A DNA stretch of 64,000 bases from Varroa destructor (lineage: Eukaryota; Arthropoda; Arachnida; Mesostigmata; Varroidae), in assembly GCF_002443255.2 (NCBI RefSeq), contig NW_019211457.1, forward strand, positions 20,781,497 through 20,845,496. The letters run 5' to 3'. Below are positions 17,566 to 29,960 of this stretch, in pieces. The translations under genes and the position numbers were made by a program. The notes under the pieces were generated by a model. It worked only from the letters and a program-made list of their open reading frames with translations, searched no databases and was not told the DNA's origin. Numbering within the stretch: position 1 is the first letter of the stretch; every line of letters starts with the position of its first letter.

Positions 17566-20500
17566 GTGTGCGCATAATGTTGCAAGTGTAGCGTCTGCCA
17601 TTTCCAGCTGGACAGATATAAGGCTGCTTGGCTTCTAGTTTCGCTAAATTAAAGTTTACAAATAAAACATTGACACGCACTTCTTTCATCATGGATATTT
17701 CCGGCAACTGGTAAAGACGATTGAGATTACATTTGAATTCATCAAACGTAGGATTCGAAACGTTCTAACAACTTTCGGTGAAAAAAACAGCCTTGAGTGG
17801 TAGATAGATTGTGAACAAGCAGTGTCTTTAAATATGTCACGGTGTTGGTGAGACTCACCTAAATTAGAAGTCTGCGCAATATGTGGTAACTGTACCTGTC
17901 AAAATAATTCGTCGAGTTTCTGTACAACAAAGACTTATACCCTCTATACTTAAACATGTAAGACAAATTGTCTTCACATCGGGCATACCAATTTACGAAT
18001 ACATGTTTCTGCGTGAAGTCGTGTGGTAAATGTTGGTATCCAATTAGATAGTCCTTGTAGAAGGGAACCTTCTCCTGACATGTGTTGATCGCTTGTGTTG
18101 CTTATGCTATGACCGCAGCTTGATTATGTACTTGTGTAGTCAAAATCGCCTCCACGTTTTTACTAGAGCAGTCTTTTAAATCATAGCATGATCGATACTA
18201 ATAAAAGTCTACTCTGTTTTTCACCTTCGCACCGATGATCTTACGTCCGGTACTTCAACCGTTAGACATTAGTTCAGATGACGAGATTCTTCCAGCATGA
18301 AATGAAGTGAGTCTACGTCCGAATTCGACCCTAGATGACCTGTACCTATATTTAATAGGCAAACATGTTCCTTACCACGCTGTCAATGACACAATATGCC
18401 TAGGGTCTAGATCGCCTTTATAGAGAAAGATCACTTCGTTGTTTAGTAGACAAAACATAAGCCTCAATTTTGACTCGATATCATATATATATATCTCAAT
18501 TAGAAAAGGATAAATTGAGCAAAGCAACAAACTTTTGTTTTGGACGGTCTAGTCCTATTCGAATTGGTTTTTAAAAAAGATCTCACAAAAAGTTACCAAT
18601 GGTTGCTTTAGGTTACTCTTTGTTGACTTGTTATTTTTGTTTTGAAATCTACACTGTCTTTGTAGTTAAATAAAAGGATTCTACAAAAAGCCAAGTTCAA
18701 AACGAAAAACTTTTGGCAATTTCTATTATTATGAGAACAATGGTTTATTGTTTTGAAAAAATGCTTCAACCACATGATCTATTATATCGTTCAAGCTCAT
18801 GTATATAAGTACACACATAGAAAAAGGTGGACTATATGGTATATGGTTATATGGGAAACTCCGTTTTTCTAGCAGGAGAATGTTGATCTTAAATTTTGAC
18901 AATAAACGTTTTCAAACTGATAGAGTTCTTTGACATGCAGCGCAATTTGCCTAATTGGATTTTTCCTTTGACCAAATTGCAGAAGGTAAGCCTATGTGTT
19001 TTTTTCGTATTTTGTCAAACTTCTGTTGAACAATAATGAGTGAAAATAGCCGCCTCGATTTTCTGCGACGATTTTGCCTATTCCTATGCTTGATTTTAGA
19101 AGTAAAGAGAAAGTAAATTACGTTTTGCAAAAACCATTACATTGAATGTTGTATATATAGGCCAGGGTGAAATGAGACTACATGGGCCATTGCATTTCGA
19201 GCTTACATGAAACAAGATTCCGTTTGTGCTAATTTTATATTGAAGTTAGAACTACGTAGTGTTAGACTAGAACTGAGCTTAACAGGAGTCCGCATATGTG
19301 AACTTAAACTAAGGCATTGTAGTTTCGCACTTGTTGTTGTCAACAACGTATCCCAACATCGTGCTTTTGAAATAAATTTTGACGACCTTAGCATAAAGGA
19401 TTAGTCGGCAAAACAGTCCTGTTAATAGATATTGTATATAAGCATGATCAGATATTATAATTTATCATGGATAATTATATCAGAATCTTCTACGGCTACT
19501 ATAGATATACTGGCTTTAGCCCAATTAAGTTGGTTTTGGGAAACAGTATGTACATTATTATGTTGAACAGAAAGCAAATTCGTAGATGTGCCAATACCTG
19601 GGCCATTAAAAATCGAAATGTACACGGGGCACCAGAACTTCATAAGGACATCCTAGGCAGATGCTACCCTTTACTCTGTCTAACTTAAAAGTAAATGACT
19701 ATAAAGTGTCGACTTTTCGAGCCATAATTACAGTATATTCTAGGAAGAAAACCACATTCTTTTAAGTTTTGTTGAATGGCTGACTTCTACACACGGTATC
19801 ATTAGTGGCCCGTGTGGCCCTTTTCTGACCACATGAGCCCACCTGTGGGATCGTAAGCCCATTTCGGCTATGTAATAGAAGTTTGCTTGACGAAAATCCT
19901 GCTATATTTTTTTGTCATGGCGCGGATGGTCTTCAACAATAGCGTTAGGAAAATTTTGGCTTATAAAGTTTGCAGTCTCCTATATTTTTGTAATCTAGTA
20001 ACCGATGTCGTGAAATATATATATATATATGGGCTCAAAATGTCATGTACGCAATGTTACACACGCAGCGTCATATGCCTGAAATTATAGTAGCTGCCTG
20101 CTATGTATATTATGGTTTTACATGTCTAACGTAATCAGTGGAAGTTAGCATTACGAATTAATCACTTTACAGTTTTTATTATACTTACTAGAATCTGTTA
20201 AAGAATCCCGTATAATTTCGAAAACTGCTGCAACGCTACTAACAAAGTTTAGCTTACCCGATGAGAGCGTTCTGACAAATCGCAAATGACAGGTCTGAGA
20301 AACCTTCATCTGCAACAAAAAAAAAACTTACCCAGATGCTCCACCGATTTCAACGTGTATAGGACAATACGTTATTGCACAGGCCGAATGAAGTTGCGCA
20401 CTGATTGGGACCCTTGAACAATCTCATTACATGAAGAAATGATGTTTTCATTATAAGTAGTCAAACTTCAGGGCGGCATAACATTATTTATTTTGCACCA

Positions 20501-21639
20501 GTTGCGTATCCTCCCAAACTGTTTGCGAGTTTAAGATCGTTTCCATTTCCATGATGCTCGTAGCTAGCGTTTTATTAAAACTCTAGTTTGTTCATGTTCA
20601 AAGTACTATTGCCCTTTTATACGGGAACTCAACACCAATTTTGTCTCTTAAAGGCAAGGCATTATATTCGGAAATATCCCAATTTGTGTATGAAATTTTA
20701 TAGGGAAAGGAAGAAGGCTAATGGATCACCTATCAATATAATTTACGTTTTAGTCAAAAAAACTAATTGTGCTTTTTTATAGCTAATACAATGTATTATT
20801 ATATATGCCACATCGATACTCATAAATCAATACCGCTAAGAAACATGAAAACAACCTTGTGGGTCCCGCCCAAATATGTGTATATATCTATGTACATTCT
20901 TGGTAAATTCTTTTTTGGTGTTTACACTATACATAACAACCGAACGTTAACTAAGTATATTAAAATTTGACCAAATATTTGGCAGCTTCATGTAACATCG
21001 TGAAAATGGCTCTGTACATCATTGAACTCTTTCCAATAATAAATTTGAAAATAATTTATCATTAGCTTATTTAAAGGATCATTGCACGGTGTCATCTCTA
21101 AGCCCTTTTTGAATATGCCCGATTTGGTTTTTCCTCGTCGTTGTTCGTAAGTAATGATTTAGTAGCAGATTTTAATGCTGGCCCGTAGGTCTTGTCGATG
21201 CTCTGAAAAAATTGAACATATTCTCTTTTGAAGTTATCACGTAGACAGTATTAATCCAATTTAATCATAAGAAGAAACCATACAGTGTTTTCGGTGTGGC
21301 ACGAAGTTACTCCGTGTAATTGACTTCAATACGGTTGTCAAATATACATGCTCTACCATACCGCTTTAATAATATACTTTTCCAATATTTTGTGTAGTAT
21401 CTCGTACATGGAGTTGGTAATAAACGAGAGCGACGAAAATATAATCTATTTGACATGGCCTACAAGCCTTACTTTTAGTAATCACGGTTTTGTTATAACT
21501 CATTATTGATAACTACGCGTTTGTTATTATCCTGAACGGTCTGCAAAACCAATAAGGTAATCAAAAGGTAGTCATAATATGAAAATATAGCAACAACCAC
21601 AACCATGTTTTTTTATGTTATGTTTTTCTATGTATAATC

Positions 21640-21645
21640 TTTATT
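21640..21645 (-). terminator. Candidate polyadenylation signal for the elongase gene
   Basis: AATAAA on the minus strand lies 226 bases beyond the proposed elongase stop codon. The position suits a 3' UTR end, but the hexamer is common in AT-rich DNA. Confidence 0.35.
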
Positions 21646-21870
21646 CCATTAGTTTTGAAAGAAAATTCCTGCGCTTATTAAAGAAGAAATATTTTTCCTA
21701 TTTCCTCTTGCCTATTTGCACATCCGATCTACTGTTTGCAAACACCTTTTTTTGCTCTATAAACAAACTACAACATTTCCTAGAGACTGAGACGCCAATA
21801 GAACAGCCGTTTACCTTGCATAGGGTAAGGCTATCGCTAAAGAGGCTACTCAAGAGCGTACCTCACATGG

Positions 21871-24800
21871 CTATAATGACTGACTTTTGCACAGAATTGT
21901 CATCGGGGACACGAAGTGGTGTCTATACTTCGACGCGAACTAGAAAGTGAGTGGTTTTGGGAGAAAGGCCAGGACCCAGGATCCGATTAGATCCCCTTAC
22001 AGAAAAGGTTATGATTTACGGTTGGTGTGATTGCGAACGTTTGATTTACTGGGAATCGATTCCTATAAATCAGACAGTTAATAGCACGTTTGTTTGACCT
22101 CAAATCAACCCTAGTAATTAAGAAAACAGCTATATAAGAAAGATAAGCAATATTAGGTCGCGCTATCCCATGACAACGCGAGGCCGTTTACAACAAAGAT
22201 CGTCGAGGCTGTCACCCTGAACTCTCAATGGGAAGTTTTATGACAGTCTCCATATACTCTGGACCTTACGGATTTTCACTTTTTCTGTTTATTGAGCAAT
22301 TACTTTCATGGTCTTGGGTTGGACATGCATCAAGATTTAAAAACATAACGCAATACCTTATCCTCAAAGCAAAGAAAAATGTGTTGTTTTTTATTCGGTA
22401 ATAAAGCAGGAAAAGTTTCATATCTAATATTAGTTTGGGGTATAATCCTTTTATGTTTCATTGTAAGTACTCTACTGTGGATATGACTTACCTGGCGTGA
22501 AATATACGATTTGACGTAAAAATTGATGAATAGGACAAGGCCAAATGTTCCTTGCGCAAACGCCCATAACAGAAGACCTAAAAAGTATGTATCAACTTTA
22601 ATTCAGTTCAAGCATTTTTTAACATAGCTCAATAAAGCGACTCAGGATATTAGAAGACTCTGATGTACTCTGTAGACTCGTCCACATCAATGTGATTATT
22701 AATATATATATATATATATATATACATATATATGTTTATAGCTTATTAAGCACGTCATATGCCACGAAAATTAAAAGCAATACTTGTAAATCAATATGTA
22801 TACCAAGGCTGATATGACCGCTGGTTAGTTGATTCTCTTTAAAAACCACTTTATTATATTTTTTTGTTTACAAGCTAAAGATATTACTAAAACACTTATG
22901 GTGTTTGTAATATCATAGAGCGGAGTTAAACTTTACGGAAAAACGTTACGCATACATATCTTATTATTATCATCTTAAGGGACTCCAGTAAAAGACTATC
23001 TTTTTTCTTGGAACAACATCTTCTTACTGAAGTCCCTTCAGATGATAATAATAAGATATGTATGCGTAGCGTTTTTTTTTCGTAAAGGTCAACTCGTCTC
23101 TGCGATATTACAAATACCTATGTATAATCAAAACAAAAATACTAATGTTATATTCTATACTGACCTCTGGGGTATCCGCAGTCATAGAAGACAGGAATCA
23201 TTATGTGAATTAAAAGGCAAACAAACTGCGTGATTTGAATTCGCGTGATGTAACGCTTCCACCAGAGATGACGACGCACAATGGGTCCACACGCAGCCAA
23301 AAAGTAATAAGTATACATAAGAACGTGGATCGCTGAGTTTACCATAATACCAAGTACGACCTATCATATCATGAAAACAAATAGAAAAAGATGAATTTTA
23401 TTAATTATCAATTTGAACCTCCATGAGTAAATATATGATGTAGGTAATAATAGACGTAAATCGCCTTCGTGGGTAAATATTTTATTTAATTCCATCATGA
23501 TTTTTCCATTTCTTTCATGACTGTTTACTTTTTGAATGGCCTATACTTTTCTTTTTATTGCAGCACCATGGAGATTCCAAACCACAAAGCTTAGTTTAGG
23601 CTGATGAATTTCCATTTCATATGATATACTTTAAGAAGCCAGAATCGAAAAACGCCGTACAGCGCATATACAAAAAGCAAATCAATGTTGTATGTACCAA
23701 TGTGTGGCCTTATATATTGCATATTATATAAGCTACGCATTAAAATGACTATTTCACAGAAATTATGTAATGTCTATTATATGGCATATGAAATGTTTTT
23801 TAATTGCAAGTTTGTACGCATACTTTTCTATTTATTGACGCATTTTAAACAACTTTACATCTACTCTGTGTGTTTCTATTATATCAACGCACTGGTACAT
23901 ACCTGACCGTCACATCCTACAGAGACGAAAAGCCATCCAGACCAAGCCACAAGCGCGTGGTGAGTGTAATGGAGTGTGGTTATCTGAAGTTAAATAAACA
24001 AATTATAATCATGAACACAGCTACTGGTAAAATATATAAATATTGAATGACAATTTATTTATACAAAGGACAAATTGAGTCATTAAAAAAAGTTTTGCAA
24101 AACAATGAGGATTTTAGTTATTTACTTATATGATTTAGCGAATGACGTATGCAACAAAAAATACTCAGTCCTGATATTATCACTACAATCGCAAAAGGGC
24201 TCCGTTATTTGTAAATCTGTCGGAAAAGAACCGTAAATCTGATAATGAGTCATTTTCTGACTACACTTACTTGACTGAATTTCTTTCGCAGTACGAAAAA
24301 GACTGTATCTAAGAAATCAATTACACGTACGATGCAGTAGAAATAGCCAAGGTTAACCAGCATTATAGAATTAGCGTCACGGGAGTGATCCATCTTTTGG
24401 CAAAACCAAGAGTAGCCTCCTCCGAAATAGCTGTACCTGCAGACCATGTGGTCCAGAATTGACAAATTAGCACACGTATATTTACAATTGTTAACTATCT
24501 TTTTATACTCTAAATTATCGCTTAAATTTTATTTTATAGATTTGGCTGCCCTTTGATGAAAAAGAAACCTGAGCTTTTCCTTTGCTGCCAGTCAATTTAT
24601 ATTTATGGAGAAATGTGTAAATATGGGTATGATAAATAATCTAAATAGCAGTTAATTTAGTTCTACTAAACAGCTGCATCATCGAACACACTTTGATCTT
24701 CTGATGGTAATTCCGTTTATTGATTAGCGTGTCTACTGAAGGGTTTTTCATGTAAACAGCATGCATTTAGGGGACGCATTCAAATACCCGTATGTGGTAG

Positions 24801-27800
24801 TTTGCTAATTGGATAAATTTTGGCCATATCGCTAGCATCAGCTGTTGACTACGGGTGAAACAGGGTGAACTGCATGGACAGATTAAAAATCTGCTTTACG
24901 CTGCTTCAAATATTTTCTTCGCAAACTTTGGTTTACTTCATTGAATTCCAAAATATCTTATTAGGGTAGCAGTATAAGGCACACTTGACTACTGCTTGAA
25001 TCGATTAATCTAGTAATAATATCCTATATTTTTAGTCTTACTCAACACGTTTTTGGTTCTGATGATGGCGGTTTCGATCAGCTTACCTGCCGAACTGAAC
25101 CGTAAAGAAAAAGTTCACAAATATGTTTACAAAGTTATAGACCTTAATGAGTCCTGTAATTTGAAACGGCTCTCGCGACGCCATCCATCGAGGGCCTGCT
25201 ACCTACAAACAAAGGAATGTTTACCGTTTAGATACGTTAGTAAGACTCAATAGTGTATATATAATACTAATAACACAAAACTACTACAGTTTTCTATCTG
25301 TTGTGTAGGGCAAAAGTGTTTTGTGGTGCAACTTTTTCAACACGTTGCAATTATTCTATCGCTGATGAATAAAGAATATTGTGCAAAACTTCCTTTTACT
25401 GGACAGAACTAGTATCTTTAAAGTCGTGCCGCTCTATATTGCAAACACGATTGTAATATTACCGGGCATTGGAATCGAAAGATTGTTTACTTCTCGAATT
25501 CCAGCAATATACTGATCGTGTAGAAGAAAGACATGTTGCAACTCTTCACAACCAAGGCAATACTTTCTCGGCACAGTTGACCTTCGGAGAGCATCGAGTA
25601 AAATAACTGTGTATTTATTTGATATTTTTCAAAACGAGATATTTTAAAATAATCCTTTAAAGTTGAAAAACTAATCACCTATAAGAGTGCCAAATCTCCA
25701 TGTGTATTCATAATCTACACTTTGGTCGAGCCAAATGACTTATTAACTGTATAGATACTCATTTTTGCTTCGAACAGCGTAATTCATTACTGAATAAAAT
25801 GACAATTACGAATAATGATTTATTAAGTCATTTTCAATTATATTTATATGGTGGCGTACCTTTACAAAGTAGACGTAAGCGGCGACAATTCCTGTCATTA
25901 GCCAGAAGTTTCCCACAAAAGGATAGCCTTTAAGACGAGGATCCAAGGAAGGGAATACTGTCCATGGCCAATGAAGGTTGTCCTGTATCAAAAAGATGAC
26001 GTAAAAAATTTTCGAAAAAAATCGATTAAGATAGCTTATATGTAAATTAGTATTTTGTCGTCGTTTGTATCATTCGTCTTTCAATCACACGTTGAGTTTA
26101 CCGAAGCTAAATAACCAGTCATCAATCTGAATACACTTCTAGAAATAAGGCTGAGGAAAGCAGCTAGGGAGTCGGAAACGCCAGCGCGGTAAACTATCAT
26201 GTTCATAGCAGTAAAGCAATGAAAAATTGGATTTAATTAAGAATGCGCGTCGCTTAGTATTTGTATTATGCTATGTAATATGCTAGATCGAATCATTTTT
26301 AAGCAATTAAGAGCAGTCTGTGTCGGTGGTCATTAAGGCCAAGTAAATAAAAAGTATCAAGAAATGTAATAGGAATCTACTCTTTCTATAAAATATAAAC
26401 GTTTTATGTCTGTGATGCCGTTAAGCACCACTTCAAAGCGCTGTTCTTCAGCACGATTGAATAGATAGTACGCGCCCGACTTATAATCCAGATCACAAGC
26501 ATGCTTTCATGTTTACTCTATAACCAAGCTCTTATTGGATAAAGGCAAAATCTGAATGATGTTAAACACCTAAAGCTATAAAGTGAGACTGCAATTGACA
26601 ACCTTTGAAAAACGCAATAATTATTTACTAAATGGGTCAATAATTATTTGCTTGAAAGACATTACCAAACAAATAATAGGTTTACGCGCTTGTTCTAAGA
26701 GATTATTGTTTTAGCTATTAGCATTTATTTTGTTTGTTGTAGTCCATACTATGAAGTGCGATTGAACAAGTTGGCATGAAAGTGCCTGCAGACGAAGAGT
26801 GAACCCCACACATTTTTGTATGCTATCAATAAAACATGTTTAAAGAAATTTTTTCACAAACATCGCTGTTTAATTCTTTCAACTTTGTAATACTAGCGCA
26901 AAAATTACCACTTTTTTTTTATCGATATACCAACGTCTATGTAACTTGTATATATTTCCTGCCAAATATACTGTCAAAACAAGAGGAGATCCCACGTAAG
27001 CAAAACAGGTCATCATTAACGTACGTCGTGAATTAAACAAAAATTGAAATGGAAAACACTACTAGCCCAATGCTACCGAAAATATCGATCTTTCATAGTA
27101 TTAATTGATTCATAGTAATAAATGACTGTTTGATCCCGTTGGTAGTCATGCTACCTTATGTTATGCTATCCTAACTTCTGTAGTAAACTTCTGTAAACTC
27201 TGCTTACATAATTCTAAAGTTATGCTAACTTTAGAATTATGTAAACCCATACTTCATCGCAACCGAAATTCTATTCTTAAGACATCAAATCTTACATTCT
27301 TCCATTGATGTTAAACTGAGGAAGCTAAATATTAATATAACATTTTTTACTTTTAACATATACTCTTAATTAAGGAGTCTAATAGATATTATGTACTCAG
27401 TTCAAAGCAAAGGTTCAACTTAGAGCATAGTCTCGTAAGAGATGAGGCAAGTCAACGGGCTCCGCTTAGGCTTCTCACATACCAAGACACCATACGATGC
27501 TAAAGTGTAGCGTTATCGTAGAGTACCAGGGAAGGAGAAAAAAATTACAGCACCATAATTATGCAACCTACTGTTCATCAAGGCTGCATCAGCGCAAAAA
27601 TAAAGCCACATTTATAATTTCAATTGCTTAATCACACACATTTGTTCACTTGCAGACCTCTAGTATTATTAGTTTAGTCTGTGTCCTCATACAGACAATT
27701 TCAATATTCAATTGAAGTAACCAAGGCCCCTTTATCAGTGCTCTCTGACCTGCATCTATTAGATCATCTCGCTCAAAGTTGTACATCTTCGGACTTCGAA

Positions 27801-29613
27801 ATACATTACGTTGATAAGCCATATTTGGGCGGCGTTCAATTTACAAAATTATAATCAGCAAATATATCTACTGTCCCGTTTCGTTACTAATGGACCTCAT
27901 ATAAACCAGTCCGGCACTGAGACGAACTTAGCTGAAAAGCGAACTTTCCAGGAAATTAATTACTAAATTTTAACTGAAGTCATTAAAGGGACACGATTAG
28001 CCAAGGCATCCGGCATAGCTTGTTAGTAATGGTATGAGAGCTCATTGAAATCTCTGGAAGTATATTCTAGGATGAGTGCCACAGTGTCAATAGGTTTTAT
28101 TCCGTAATGCTTTGGATGAAAACCCATGTTATTAGGCTTTCTGAATCAATATGTATTTTTATACATTAAAAAAGCCAATATGCAGAAATCTATTTAATCA
28201 GAAAGGCAACACAATACACGTAAGAAAGATAAAGCAAATGGAAGAGCAATTTGTAAAGTGATAAATGAATAAAATGAGTAAAATTATGTAAAAAATGAGG
28301 GAGAATACATCTAAATCATACTTAAAAAAGTAGTTTAAAATGAAAAATGGTTCAAAAAGATGCAACTCTGAACTAATGAACAATTACTAGTACCATAACG
28401 TAAATCACATACAACTTAAGTAGTGTTTATGTTGTAATAGATACAGGATGCTCAGGAAAGTGGAATAGTGCTGAGTCAATATGCTTTACGTTTCCGGTGA
28501 TAATTTTCTTTTCAGCTTTTAATTTCCTTTTCTAGTTCCGTTTTTGGTACAACTTATTTTTGAAGTCGACAATGATTGCGTTTCAACAATGAAACAGAAA
28601 CAATTTCTGCGCTGTTGAGGCAAGCAAATATTAATACCCGGTCATGCACTTATACAATATTACTACAGCGCAACCCGCAAACTTTGCTTCGCGCTGTTGT
28701 TATTAAAGACATGCTATGCACGCCTATCACGCGCAAAAATATACAACTGTTCATCTGATGATGCATCCGCGAAGACGATGCCGGTTACTCTCTTGTGAAC
28801 GCTAGCGTGGTTTCTAAGTATGGAAAATTAAAGTTGCTGTTGTCAGCTTACGACCACCAAAATTCACATTACGCTCTATGGTGACAAGCAAAAAGGGAAA
28901 AAGTATTTTACCGAGAAAGACTCCATCCTCCACACAAACAGACGGACAAACTTCTGCAGCACAAAAATCTCAATGTTAGATATAAGGTGAAAATACCCAA
29001 GGGAATAACCTTCGGAAATATTAAACTTCCGATAAACTGTTGCAACGATTGCGGCGACTTAAACCAAACTTTGACCTCGTGTAGGATAGTCTACTGCGGG
29101 TTTTTCTCTTTTTTGCATTTGTTTCAAAATATACATGACTAAGTCTATACATAATAAAAAAAAGAACTGAGTGGTAAGCTATCGTCAAATACGTTAGATT
29201 AGGTCGAGGTGGTTCTTGGGTATCTTGTTGTCTTTTGACGTTGCGTTGTATGTTTGCTGACGTTGCTATACATTAAATAGTGCCAAAACTATAGTCCGCA
29301 AAAAATACCAAGTATTTTCTTTGGGAGATAATTGAAAACTGATTTCATTATTGTGCTCGGGAAGTGCAATGAACATGAAATGAATACACAGTTTATTTTT
29401 TCCGTTGATTACAGTATAATTTAACAGTCCTGAGTGTATTTTGCCAGTGCTCTATGAATTTCGAATAGCTTGCAACATGTATGTGCCACTATTGCTTCGA
29501 TTTAACTATTATTTTATCGTTTTAAAAAATTAAAAGCGAAATCATGCAGTAAATAAATAATAAAGGTAAAACTCATAAATCGTTACACTTACGTTTATAA
29601 CAATATGCTCCAT
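21871..29613 (-). CDS. Very-long-chain fatty acid elongase (ELOVL family), eight-exon model
   Basis: This is an ER multi-pass 3-ketoacyl-CoA synthase that condenses malonyl-CoA with long-chain acyl-CoA. Exons in translation order are 29593-29613, 25860-25982, 25087-25202, 24271-24436, 23903-23983, 23165-23360, 22492-22577 and probably 21871-21939. All junctions are GT..AG and the phases agree, giving about 285 residues. Family marks are DPRLKGYP near the N terminus, GPRWMASREPFQ, FLDTVFFVLRKK, the catalytic histidine box HYTHH (HxxHH), and NSAIHVLMYTYYF with LWWKRYIT. Exons two to seven are very secure. The first exon (7 codons, MEHIVIN) was chosen because it has an ATG, a GTAAGT donor and the right phase. 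The last exon has the right phase, a pyrimidine-rich acceptor and a stop, but its residues are not conserved. Paralogue group not assigned. Confidence 0.88.
22702..22733. repeat. (TA)n microsatellite in elongase intron
   Basis: A TA run of about 30 bases with one C interruption lies within the intron between elongase exons six and seven. Confidence 0.85.
22923..23095. mobile_element. Foldback MITE-like element in an elongase intron
   Basis: Two arms of about 60 bases are inverted copies of each other around a spacer of about 50 bases. The best-preserved part (from AAAAACG to AAGGGACT on the left) matches its partner at 44 of 46 positions. The outer part (GAGTTAAACTTTACG on the left) is also matched with a few differences and one small indel. 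It has no coding capacity. Long terminal inverted repeats in a short non-coding unit are the form of a MITE. A target-site duplication is not clear, and the superfamily is not assigned. The element ends about 70 bases from the donor of elongase exon six. Confidence 0.75.
27204..27244. repeat. Perfect inverted repeat, 18-bp arms
   Basis: Arms 27204-27221 and 27227-27244 are perfect inverse complements around a 5-base loop. It lies in the long first intron of the elongase model. It could be a small hairpin RNA, a cruciform site or a transposon scar, and nothing else identifies it. Confidence 0.85.
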
Positions 29614-29960
29614 TACACAAAACCTACTGGAAAAGGAAGATAAAACTTTACACTTCGGATTATCCTAGCTGAGTTGAACACTAGCTGAGGAGCTGTACCC
29701 AAAGGCTGCTACTACAAATAAGTTACTAGAGTATAACAAAAATACAAGGAGACGCCAACGCCGACATTGGTTCGTGCCTATTATCAGTCAAAGCACGCAC
29801 AAGTCCGCTTCACCTGGTGAAGCAGAGCGAAGGCCGATTGACGCACGAGCTGCTCGCTATAGCCGCGCGCACGTCCCCCGCAGCACGCCCGACAGTCGGA
29901 TGGATGGGGAAGCTAATGCACTGGCGTTTACTAATATCGGTACTACTGACATCTGATTGA
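29614..29960 (-). promoter_or_regulatory. Probable elongase 5' leader and promoter
   Basis: Directly upstream of the proposed elongase ATG is a local GC- and CpG-rich island at about 29740-29930 in otherwise AT-rich DNA. This suits a promoter or 5' UTR and indirectly supports placing the first coding exon at 29593-29613. The start site is not determined. Confidence 0.4.

Larger units (their letters stand above)
12401..21870. other. Gene-poor intergenic region with local repeats
   Basis: No exon or RNA gene is recognisable on either strand. Open frames are short and carry no family motif. The stretch holds a 62-bp tandem duplication, two short tandem repeats, a two-copy dispersed repeat and a 36-bp palindrome, each listed separately. 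The right end should include the 3' UTR of the minus-strand elongase gene, with a candidate AATAAA at 21640-21645. Confidence 0.45.

Noticed and set aside
19203..19404. Overlapping open frames on both strands, about 65 codons each
   Set aside because: They mirror each other over the same bases, have no motif and no neighbouring exons. Treated as chance.
21615..21950. 111-codon plus-strand frame
   Set aside because: It shows no recognisable domain and overlaps the proposed elongase last exon and its poly(A) signal on the other strand.
27735..27825. Minus-strand frame MAYQRNVFRSPKMYNFE ending near a possible GTCAGA donor, as an alternative elongase first exon
   Set aside because: The donor leaves a phase of one, but exon two must be entered in phase zero. 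The exon at 29593-29613 fits better.
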